Positions 1 through 7,421 of a DNA stretch of 64,000 nucleotides are shown one piece after another. The translations under genes and the position numbers were made by a program. The notes under the pieces were generated by a model. The model was not told the DNA's origin. It searched no databases and was given only the letters and a program-made list of their open reading frames with translations. The stretch lies in assembly GCA_900167925.1 (NCBI GenBank), contig FUZM01000001.1, positions 372,001 to 436,000 on the forward strand, given 5' to 3'. The DNA comes from Bacteroidales bacterium WCE2008. GTDB lineage: Bacteria; Bacteroidota; Bacteroidia; Bacteroidales; UBA932. Numbering within the stretch: the first letter of the stretch is position 1; each line of letters starts with the position of its first letter.

Positions 1-1
1 C

Positions 2-2719
2 AAGGACCTTGCCGGCAACACGGTGCTGAACCGCAAGGTCGACGAGAACGGCTACCTCGATACGTATATGATCTATGACGTCAAGGGACGCCTTGTCGCA
101 GTGCTCCCGCCGATGCTGTCCCCGACAGTGGAAGGGGCCACGACCACGGCCCTCTCCAACCAGTCCGTCCGGAACTACGGATACCTGTACCGCTACGACG
201 GCCGGAACCGCTGCATTGCCAAGAAGCTCCCGGGCGCCGGCTGGACGTACATGGTATATGACGCCGCCGACCGGCTGGTGTTCAGCCAGGATGCGGAGCA
301 GCGCAAGGACGGCCGCTGGAGCTTCACCCTCGCCGACATTCTCGGGCGCGATTGCGTCAGCGGAATCTGCTACAATGTCATTAATGTGTTCGGCACTCCG
401 TATGACAGCAAGAATATCGTAGTGGAGAAATCTTATGGCGGGACTGGCTCTCTCATGGGGTATTCGGTGAGCGGAGTCTCCCTCACCAATCCGACGGTCC
501 TGTCGGCCAACTACTATGACGACTATGATTTCATAACATCTTCATCAGTTCCTTCTGCTGTCCGGACTAAGCTGCAGTATGCCGCAGGACCTTCCGGCTA
601 CAGCGGTACCAAGTGGAACAACGCGGCCGGCAGCCTTACCGGAAGCGCCAGCAGGATACTCGGCGAAGACCCGACAAACGATTATATCTGGTCGTCAGTA
701 TACTACAACGGGAAGGGCAACGCGATCCAGAGCCGCAGCACCCGTCAGGACGGCGGAGTCGACATCAACAATACCGTATATACCTTTACCGGAAAGCCGT
801 CGAAGGTCCGTGTTGACCACAACTCCGGGAACGGAGACTCTCTGGTGGAGGAATACCAGTATACATATGACAAGTGGGACCGTTCCAAGGTGGTAAAGCA
901 CCGGATTAATGAGAGCGAAACATGGACAACGGTTTCAGACATACTCTATGACAAGGTAGGCCGCCTTTCATCGGACAGAAGGAACGGCGTGGCCGCCCTG
1001 AAGAGAACCCTGACATACAATCCGCGGTCATGGGTGAAGAAACTGACCGGTCCGGGCTTCACCGAGACCCTGTACTACGAGACGAGCCGCTCCGGTAACA
1101 CGCCTCAGTGGGGCGGAAACATCTCCACGGTCACCTGGACGGGCCAGGACGCGTCGGTCACCAACACCGACAACTATGTCTACGACCCGCTGTCGAGACT
1201 CAAGTCCGCGATCTCGAAGGCCGGTTCGATCGTGAACTACCGTGAGACCTACAGCTACGACAAGCACGGCAACATGCTGTCGTACAGCCATACCGGTCTT
1301 GACGGGAACGAGACGATGTCGATGACTCACGACGGCAACCGCCTGACCGGCGTCAACTCAAGCGTGGACGGCAGAAGCACGATGACGTACGATGAGATTG
1401 GAAGGATGAAGAGCTCCGGCGCGGACAATGTATCCGAGACGAGATACAATGCGATAGGCTTCCCGGCCTACATCTCCCTGCGGGAGGGCGGATATGTCCA
1501 GAACACCTACACCGCAGGCGGTACCCGTCTGTCATCGAGACGCACCGACGGCAAAAAAACCGTGACGGTGATGAGCTACGAGGGCAATGAGATCTACGAG
1601 AACGGCAACCTCAGGATGCTCCTGTTCACAGGAGGCTACGTGGACTACAGCACGGGGACACCTGAGTATCTCTGGTACACCTATGACCATCTCGGAAGCG
1701 TCCGTGCTGTTGCCGATGCCTCCGGAAATGTGGTTGCTTCATATGCATACAGGCCTTATGGCCAGGAATTTGCAGCAAATAGAGAAGGAACGGAAGGACT
1801 TCTTAAGGCTACGATCGCATCCGGGAATCCTGCACAGCAGCGCCCTGGCCTTGTTGCACCGATGGTAAACTATACCTTAGCCGAAGGTCCCGACTGGCAG
1901 CCGTTCAGATTCAGCGGCAAGGAAAACCTTGAGAGAGTAGGTCTCGACCTGTACGACTTCGGCGCGAGGATGTACTCCCCGACCACCATGCGCTGGACCA
2001 CCATGGATCCACTCTGCGAGAAGTACTACAGCATCAGCCCGTATGCCTACTGCGCCACCAATCCCGTCAACTTGATTGATCAGGATGGAATGGATCTTAC
2101 TATTTATGGAGCGAATGGTTCTTCTGTGATGATATTCACATCTTTGTCAGATGCGGAATATCATACAAGTATTGATTATGGCGGAAATTATTATTTTGAC
2201 GGAATTGAAACAGCTATCACTTTCTTTGATGCGCTTGGAATTATTGATCCTTCTCCTTGTTGTGATGGAATTAGTGGTTTTTTAAGTGCTTTAGTTGGCA
2301 ACTATTCAGACTGTTTTTGGAGTGCGATAGCTATTATTCCTTACGCTGGAGATTTGTCAAAATTAAGGAAAAGCGATAAACTACTAGAGGTTTATAATAT
2401 AATTGTCCATTCCCATCACATTATACCGAAGGCGGTATATAAACATTTTGAGGATATTATTTCTCCGATAATGAAAAAGAATGCTAAAGATAATTTGATA
2501 GACATTCCGGCCGGTTTTCATGGGAATCATCCGGCTTATAGTGATTGGATAAAAGATAAAATTAATGAAGAAATTGCTAGTAATAACGGTAAATTAACGC
2601 CATCCTCGGTAAAAAAAGTAATCGATCAGGCTACGGAGGAAATAAATCATGCTTATCAATATTTCCTGGATACAGGTGAAAATATGAATAAATATTTCAA
2701 GAAACTTAATAATCAATAA
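2..2719 (+). CDS. RHS-repeat polymorphic toxin with C-terminal HNH/AHH-type nuclease (5' end outside window)
   Basis: The reading frame is open from the first bases of the window, so this is the 3' part (about 905 residues) of a larger RHS/YD-repeat protein. YD-type repeats run through most of it (for example YDKHGNMLSY, YDEIGRMKS). The RHS core ends near residues 645-690 with the usual shell-closing block (DFGARMYSPTTMRWTTMDPL, then PYAYCATNPVN). Everything after about residue 700 is a different, AT-rich tip. Near residues 803-845 the tip carries HHIIPKAVY and GFHGNHPAYSDW, resembling the AHH/HNH-EndoVII nuclease fold. By family knowledge the RHS shell encloses the toxic tip, which is released into a competitor cell. 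The next gene starts one base after the stop and is the likely immunity gene. The secretion route cannot be seen here. Confidence 0.85.
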   Translation, partial: KDLAGNTVLNRKVDENGYLDTYMIYDVKGRLVAVLPPMLSPTVEGATTTALSNQSVRNYGYLYRYDGRNRCIAKKLPGAGWTYMVYDAADRLVFSQDAEQRKDGRWSFTLADILGRDCVSGICYNVINVFGTPYDSKNIVVEKSYGGTGSLMGYSVSGVSLTNPTVLSANYYDDYDFITSSSVPSAVRTKLQYAAGPSGYSGTKWNNAAGSLTGSASRILGEDPTNDYIWSSVYYNGKGNAIQSRSTRQDGGVDINNTVYTFTGKPSKVRVDHNSGNGDSLVEEYQYTYDKWDRSKVVKHRINESETWTTVSDILYDKVGRLSSDRRNGVAALKRTLTYNPRSWVKKLTGPGFTETLYYETSRSGNTPQWGGNISTVTWTGQDASVTNTDNYVYDPLSRLKSAISKAGSIVNYRETYSYDKHGNMLSYSHTGLDGNETMSMTHDGNRLTGVNSSVDGRSTMTYDEIGRMKSSGADNVSETRYNAIGFPAYISLREGGYVQNTYTAGGTRLSSRRTDGKKTVTVMSYEGNEIYENGNLRMLLFTGGYVDYSTGTPEYLWYTYDHLGSVRAVADASGNVVASYAYRPYGQEFAANREGTEGLLKATIASGNPAQQRPGLVAPMVNYTLAEGPDWQPFRFSGKENLERVGLDLYDFGARMYSPTTMRWTTMDPLCEKYYSISPYAYCATNPVNLIDQDGMDLTIYGANGSSVMIFTSLSDAEYHTSIDYGGNYYFDGIETAITFFDALGIIDPSPCCDGISGFLSALVGNYSDCFWSAIAIIPYAGDLSKLRKSDKLLEVYNIIVHSHHIIPKAVYKHFEDIISPIMKKNAKDNLIDIPAGFHGNHPAYSDWIKDKINEEIASNNGKLTPSSVKKVIDQATEEINHAYQYFLDTGENMNKYFKKLNNQ

Positions 2720-2720
2720 T

Positions 2721-3425
2721 ATGGGCCAATTACATAAGTATTACCAAATCAAAGCCTCCTGGAATGAGAAACTTCTAGGGCGTAGATCTGGACCTCAATC
2801 AGTAAAAATTTCTACTCCTGGATTCTTTACCGATGTTTATCCTTTGCCACCTGATGATGAGTCATGGGATTATTTTGATTTCCAGAAAGAGCTGTTTACG
2901 AAACTGGATGGCCTTCAACTGTCGGGAAAACTAGATTATAAGAAACCAATTGACTTTATGGGTGCATATTATTCGAGGATAACGATGATTGCCTGTGTTT
3001 CAGAAAAGGTAAAAAGAATTCTGGAGGAATTGAATGTTTCCAGAGAGGAGTTGACCATTTGCCCTATTGCACTCGATGGTATCTCGGAAACATATTATGT
3101 TCTTTTTTCTCCTGTTCTTTCCGTTAAAGAATTAGGTCTTGATTTTTCCCGGACGTTATTTAAAGATGATTCAGAAAAGGGAAAACTGTATCATTTCAGT
3201 AATGAGGAAGAAATGCTCGAGAATTATAATAAAGAAGATATCAGGTATTCATATAAAAACATCGTCATTAGCCGGAATAATCTGTGCAGAAAGATTATAA
3301 ATGTCCAGTATGGGGGTATTTTCTTCTCAGATGTTATACTTGATGCTTTTGCAGAAAACGGAATTGTCGGTTACGATTATATTCGTCCGGGATCATATTT
3401 TTATAAGGAATTAGATTTCTCCTAG
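2721..3425 (+). CDS. Probable immunity protein for the RHS toxin
   Basis: A 234-residue soluble protein with no signal peptide or membrane segment, starting one base after the toxin stop codon. It has the same AT-rich composition as the toxin tip, unlike the GC-rich RHS core, as expected for a toxin-tip/immunity pair that moves together. The overall plan, a YY-containing N-terminus and a C-terminal segment ending in DAFAENGIVGYDYI, recalls DUF1629/Imm11-like immunity proteins, but I cannot confirm the family. Immunity is inferred mainly from position. The predicted job is to bind and block the adjacent nuclease in the producing cell. Confidence 0.6.
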   Translation: MGQLHKYYQIKASWNEKLLGRRSGPQSVKISTPGFFTDVYPLPPDDESWDYFDFQKELFTKLDGLQLSGKLDYKKPIDFMGAYYSRITMIACVSEKVKRILEELNVSREELTICPIALDGISETYYVLFSPVLSVKELGLDFSRTLFKDDSEKGKLYHFSNEEEMLENYNKEDIRYSYKNIVISRNNLCRKIINVQYGGIFFSDVILDAFAENGIVGYDYIRPGSYFYKELDFS

Positions 3426-3520
3426 TATTAACGCATACAGGTCTTACGATCAGAAATCTGCGGAATCGGAATAGATGCATCTATCCGGTGTGAACTGTTA
3501 ATAATTAAAAGATAACGCTT

Positions 3521-3562
3521 TATGATTTTAGAGATGTACCGCGGTGCATCTCTAAAATCGTA
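3521..3562. repeat. 42-bp near-perfect palindrome between immunity gene and nagB
   Basis: Two 21-nt arms (3521-3541 and 3542-3562) are inverted copies with only a G:T-type pair or two breaking symmetry; the core stem is GATTTTAGAGATG against CATCTCTAAAATC. No T-run follows on either strand, so a normal intrinsic terminator is unlikely. It sits in the 270-bp gap after the RHS module, where no other gene is visible. It could be a terminator of unusual form, a protein-binding palindrome or a recombination scar. Confidence 0.6.
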
Positions 3563-3628
3563 TATGCCTGAATATCAGCAGGATGCATTTCGCGGCGCAC
3601 CGTAGCAAAAAAGGCCTGGAGCTCCCAT

Positions 3629-3662
3629 TTTGTTTCTATTTCAAAAAAAATTACTACCTTTG
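3629..3662 (+). promoter_or_regulatory. Bacteroidota-type promoter of nagB
   Basis: TTTG at 3629-3632 and TACCTTTG at 3655-3662 match the -33 TTTG / -7 TAnnTTTG promoter of Bacteroidota, with 22 nt between. The nagB ATG lies 33 nt downstream. Confidence 0.65.
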
Positions 3663-3695
3663 AAGTTCACTTTCAGCTAACATTGACACAGAAGA

Positions 3696-5618
3696 ATGAA
3701 ACACTTTGTTTTACCTTATGAGGGCGGTCTTATAACAGACAAGCTGCCTCAAGACATCCTGCACAGCTACGAGAAAGTAAACGCTGAAATCTACAGCGAA
3801 TCTCGCGAAGCAAGCTCGAAAGTCGCAGACATTATCGTTAATGGAATCAAGGCTACTAAGGGACGCCTCTTCCGTCTCGGACTGACTACAGGCGTTACCC
3901 CTGTTTCCCTTTACAATGAACTCGCGCGCCGTTGCGCCGCCGGAGAAGTCTCCTTCCGCAACGTCGAGATCGTCTCAATCGACGAGTATTATCCATTCCG
4001 CGCAGACCAGCACCAGAGCCGCAACAGCCGACTCCACGAGGCCCTGATCGACAAAGTCGATATCCTCAAGGAAAATGTTCATATCCCTGACGGGACTGTC
4101 CCTGCCGAAGAGATCTCCGCCTACTGCGCTTCCTTCGACAAGCTCGCCCGCGGCCTCGACCTCCTCGTAATCGGAGTAGGAGAGCAGGGCCAGCTCGGCT
4201 TCAACGAGGCAGGTTCGACCGAAAAGAGCCGCACCCGCACCGTTCCGCTCCCATACAAATCCCGCAAGAGACAGGCCCATAACTTCAACGGAGACATCTC
4301 CGCCACCCCTGCCGCAGCAATCACCATCGGCATCAGCACAATGCTCAGCGCATCCAGGATCATCGTGATGGCTTGGGGCGAGGACAAGGCAGAAGCCGTC
4401 AAAGCCATCGCAGAAGGCGAGGTTACCCCTCTCTGCCCGGCTTCATATCTCCAGCTCCATGACAACGCCTCGATCTTCGTGGACGAGACCGCCGGATCCC
4501 TGCTCACCCGCGTGAGCGCCCCATGGCTCGTAGGCAGCTGCGACTGGACTCCTAAGTTCATCCGCAAGGCCGTCGTATGGCTCTGCCAGCAGGTTGGAAA
4601 GCCTATCCTCAAACTCACCGAGCGCGACTATCTCGAGAACTCCCTCGGCGAGCTCATCGAAAAATACGGACCGTTCGACAAGATCAACATAAACGTCTTC
4701 AACGACCTCCAGCACACCATCACAGGATGGCCGGGCGGAAAGCCGAATGCAGACGATTCAACCCGTCCTGTCAGCGCCGCACCGTTCCCTAAGACCGTCC
4801 TGATCTTCTCTCCGCATCCGGATGACGACGTGATCTCCATGGGCGGTACATTCATCCGTCTCGTAGCCCAGGGCCACAATGTCCATGTAGCATACGAGAC
4901 CTCCGGAGACGTGGCAGTCTATGACGACGTGGTACTCCAGCACATGGATGCCGCATACCAGCTCGGATTCGCCGACAAGTTCGACGAAGTCAAGGCCCTC
5001 ATCGACTCCAAGCGTCCTGGAGAGGCCGAGCCTCGCGCCCTTCTCGACATCAAGGCGGCCATCCGCCGCAGCGAAGCCAGAAGCGCCGTTCGCTCATTCG
5101 GTCTCAACGACAAGACCAACGCCCACTTCCTGAACCTTCCGTTCTATGAGTCCGGCGGCGTCAAGAAGATGCCAAGGACCCAGGTGGACGTCGACATAAT
5201 CAAGAAGCTCATGAACGAGCTAAAGCCTGACATGATTTTCATGGCCGGCGACCTCGCCGACCCTCACGGAACCCACAGGGTCTGCACAGAGGCAGCCATG
5301 GACGCTTTCGAGCAGCTCCGCGAGGAAGGTGCCAAGTGGACTGAAAACGCCCACATCTGGCTCTACAGGGGCGCATGGATGGAGTGGGAGCTCGGCCGCG
5401 TGGACATGGCTGTTCCGCTCAGCCCGGGAGAGGTCGTAAGCAAGCGTCATGCTATCTTCCGTCACCTCAGCCAGAAGGACATCGTTCCATTCCCTGGAGA
5501 CGATCCTCGTGAGTTCTGGCAGCGTGCCGAGGAGAGGACCCAGAATACTGCGCGTCTCTACGATGAGCTCGGAATGGCGGAATACCAGGCGATGGAGGTC
5601 TTCCTCAAGCTTTTTTAA
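3696..5618 (+). CDS. nagB: Glucosamine-6-phosphate deaminase fused to PIG-L-type domain
   Basis: A 640-residue cytoplasmic protein. Residues about 30-290 form a NagB/RpiA-type isomerase domain (IVSIDEYYPF; GVGEQGQLGFNEAGS near 158-172). Residues about 365-530 form a PIG-L/LmbE-type deacetylase domain with the metal motif HPDDDVISMGG near 371 and a second motif DPHGTHR. Long NagB-PIG-L fusions are common in Bacteroidota, whereas enterobacterial NagB is about 266 residues. NagB converts glucosamine-6-phosphate to fructose-6-phosphate plus ammonia. The second domain might deacetylate an N-acetylated substrate, but this is not shown. In the usual GxGxxGHIxFNEP loop the His is Gln here, so the deaminase activity or specificity may differ. 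The gene is monocistronic with its own promoter and could act on GlcNAc released by the GH18 locus at 38-56 kb. Confidence 0.85.
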   Translation: MKHFVLPYEGGLITDKLPQDILHSYEKVNAEIYSESREASSKVADIIVNGIKATKGRLFRLGLTTGVTPVSLYNELARRCAAGEVSFRNVEIVSIDEYYPFRADQHQSRNSRLHEALIDKVDILKENVHIPDGTVPAEEISAYCASFDKLARGLDLLVIGVGEQGQLGFNEAGSTEKSRTRTVPLPYKSRKRQAHNFNGDISATPAAAITIGISTMLSASRIIVMAWGEDKAEAVKAIAEGEVTPLCPASYLQLHDNASIFVDETAGSLLTRVSAPWLVGSCDWTPKFIRKAVVWLCQQVGKPILKLTERDYLENSLGELIEKYGPFDKININVFNDLQHTITGWPGGKPNADDSTRPVSAAPFPKTVLIFSPHPDDDVISMGGTFIRLVAQGHNVHVAYETSGDVAVYDDVVLQHMDAAYQLGFADKFDEVKALIDSKRPGEAEPRALLDIKAAIRRSEARSAVRSFGLNDKTNAHFLNLPFYESGGVKKMPRTQVDVDIIKKLMNELKPDMIFMAGDLADPHGTHRVCTEAAMDAFEQLREEGAKWTENAHIWLYRGAWMEWELGRVDMAVPLSPGEVVSKRHAIFRHLSQKDIVPFPGDDPREFWQRAEERTQNTARLYDELGMAEYQAMEVFLKLF

Positions 5619-5629
5619 ATAATTGATTA

Positions 5630-5661
5630 TTTGCAGTTTTAGAAAAAAATACATACATTTA
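5630..5661 (+). promoter_or_regulatory. Bacteroidota-type promoter of the OmpA-like lipoprotein gene
   Basis: TTTG at 5630-5633 and TACATTTA at 5654-5661 with a 20-nt spacer; the last base of the -7 box differs from consensus. The ATG is 38 nt downstream. Confidence 0.6.
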
Positions 5662-5699
5662 CGTTGTTTTAAGACCTATACTGTTAAATAAACTATATT

Positions 5700-6386
5700 A
5701 TGAAAAAGTTAATTCCTATCGCATTGATCGCACTGGTTCTCGTACCGGGTTGCGGTAACATGTCCAATCTCGCTAAAGATAGTCTTATCGGTTCAGGTGC
5801 CGGCGCAGCTGTCGGTGCTGCCGTAGGAGCTATCATCGGTAAGGATGCAAAGGGAGCTCTTATCGGAGCTGCAATCGGTACCGCTGTAGGTGGAGGTGCC
5901 GGCGCTGTTATCGGCCGCAAGATGGACAAGAAGGCTGAAGAGCTTGCAGCTCTCCAGGATGCCCAGATCGAGAAGATCTACGATGCCAACGGTCTCGAGG
6001 CTCTGAAAGTTACTTTCGCAAGCGGAATTCTCTTCCAGACCAACAAGGCTGACCTTTCTGCGGCTTCAAAGAAGGAGCTCGCTGAGTTCGCCAGCAAGAT
6101 GAACGATCTCAAGGATACGGATATCACGATTTATGGCCATACCGACAATACCGGTTCTGCCGCTGTCAACGAAAAGCTTTCTGCAGAGAGAGCTGCTTCC
6201 GTTGCCGCTTATCTTAAGAGTTGTGGTATCGCAGGCGATCGTATGAAGACCCAGGGTCTTTCATATACCGATCCTGTTGCTGACAACAGTACTGTTGAGG
6301 GCCGCGCAAAGAACCGTCGTGTGGAGATCTACATCACTGCCGACGAGAACATGATCGCTGCCGCCCAGAACGGAACTCTCCAGTAA
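5700..6386 (+). CDS. OmpA-family lipoprotein with glycine-zipper segment
   Basis: A 228-residue protein with a lipoprotein signal peptide: hydrophobic residues 4-16, then PGC with Cys18 as the lipidation site. Residues about 30-72 are a glycine/alanine-rich zipper (repeated GAAVGAAVG-type segments) that probably packs in a membrane. Residues about 105-220 are an OmpA C-terminal peptidoglycan-binding domain (YGHTDNTGS, LSAERAASVAAYL, GRAKNRRVEIYI). It therefore likely anchors the outer membrane to peptidoglycan. The YiaD/OmpA-like architecture is common in Bacteroidota. It has its own promoter and a terminator directly after the stop. Confidence 0.88.
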   Translation: MKKLIPIALIALVLVPGCGNMSNLAKDSLIGSGAGAAVGAAVGAIIGKDAKGALIGAAIGTAVGGGAGAVIGRKMDKKAEELAALQDAQIEKIYDANGLEALKVTFASGILFQTNKADLSAASKKELAEFASKMNDLKDTDITIYGHTDNTGSAAVNEKLSAERAASVAAYLKSCGIAGDRMKTQGLSYTDPVADNSTVEGRAKNRRVEIYITADENMIAAAQNGTLQ

Positions 6387-6428
6387 TCTGCGTCATGGCC
6401 GACCTGATTGGCCATCCTGATACTTATA

Positions 6429-6458
6429 AGCCGACCCCGCCCGGGCCGGCTTTTTTTT
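6429..6458 (+). terminator. Intrinsic terminator after OmpA-like gene
   Basis: AGCCG-A-CCC pairs with GGG-C-CGGCT (5 bp, mismatch, 3 bp), followed by eight T at 6451-6458, 43 nt after the ompA-like stop codon. Confidence 0.8.
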
Positions 6459-7093
6459 GTCCTCCCTCTCCGAGAATCCTCGTGGTCTCGGCTCTGTTCC
6501 GCCGCGGCCAGCTGACGGGCCGCCTCCGCCAGCGGCAGGTGTCCTCGTGGTCTCGGCTCTGTTCCGCCGACTGCGTCGGCTCCATCCCTCCCAATGTCTA
6601 CTTCGTCCTGCTTCGCAGAACTCGTATCCATCGGGCCCCTCCCTCTAACGTGGCCGAGGGTGGCCACGCTCGCCGAGACCAGAGGACCCCCGCCGTTTTC
6701 TCGCCACTGCTGCCCTCGTCAATCTATCGCCGCTACCAACCCTCTGACTTCCTACGGCGTCTCCGTTACCTGTCCGCCTGCTTGTTCTCCGCTGTCCTGC
6801 TGTCTCCGCTGCGTCCAGCTGCCGGGCCGCCTCCGTCAGGTTCGGAAAAGCTGCTCAGTCGCTGTCGCCGCCTAAACGGCTAACTCAGTCCTTATACGCC
6901 TCCTTCGTCGCTTCGCTCGAAGTCGCCGTAACGTCCTTCAAACACACGCCGTTCTTCACGGCGGCGCCGGCCGCTCCCTCGCTCACCGCTTTTCCTCAAT
7001 GCCTCCGGCGTCTCCGTCACCCGTCCAGCGGCGTCCGACTTCCGGACAATTGTCTCGCCCTCGCTTTACGAGTCCTCTAATCCGTCGGACAAA
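6459..7093. other. Gene-free GC-rich stretch with degenerate direct repeats
   Basis: About 630 bp with no credible gene. ORFs in several + frames have low-complexity Pro/Arg/Ser compositions, no start context and no recognisable domain. A 28-bp direct repeat occurs at 6477-6504 and 6542-6569 (starting TCCTCGTGGTCTCGG). A second, looser repeat around CCGGGCCGCCTCCG occurs near 6508-6532 and 6815-6840. It looks like decayed or repeat-derived intergenic DNA. Confidence 0.45.
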
Positions 7094-7302
7094 GCATTGA
7101 GGGTGCAGCAATGTGCCACTGAGTGGTCTGTACTGTGGTATGGCGCCCCCTCAACCTTGATTTTCCGGCATTGAGGGTGCAACAATGTGCCATTGAGTGG
7201 CCTGTATTAAGGGATGGCGCCCCCTTAACCTTGTTTTTCCGGCGTTGAGGGTGCAGCAACGTGTCGCTGAGCGGCCTGTACTAAGGGATGGCGCCCCCTC
7301 AA
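7094..7302. repeat. Three tandem 74-bp structured repeats
   Basis: Copies start at 7094, 7168 and 7242 (period 74; the last is cut at about 61 bp). Each begins with TTGAGGG and ends with CCCTCAA (CCCTTAA in copy 2), so each can fold as a long hairpin. An inner mini-hairpin reads CCACTGAGTGG in copy 1 and TCGCTGAGCGG in copy 3, a paired A-T to G-C change that keeps the stem. No integrase, cas gene or transposase is near. Confidence 0.75.
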
Positions 7303-7421
7303 CATAAAAAGGTCCGCGCCATTTAAATGTTCTACGCTGTTCTTTACGACGTCGCCATTCCGGCCGATATATGTATCGTTTTCTGCGAAAAATTCTTATC
7401 TTGCAGAATATTCAGGTTTTT

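Noticed and set aside
6395..6883. 162-codon plus-strand ORF in the gap after the OmpA-like gene
   Set aside because: It begins inside the terminator region, has repeat-derived Pro/Arg/Ser-rich sequence and competes with other frames of equal quality.
7094..7302. CRISPR array or integron attC array
   Set aside because: The three copies are whole 74-bp tandem units without unique spacers, and there is no cas gene, integrase or gene cassette nearby.
7371..7421. Upstream start for the DPP4-type gene
   Set aside because: It would place 17 residues before a clear signal peptide, preventing normal export.
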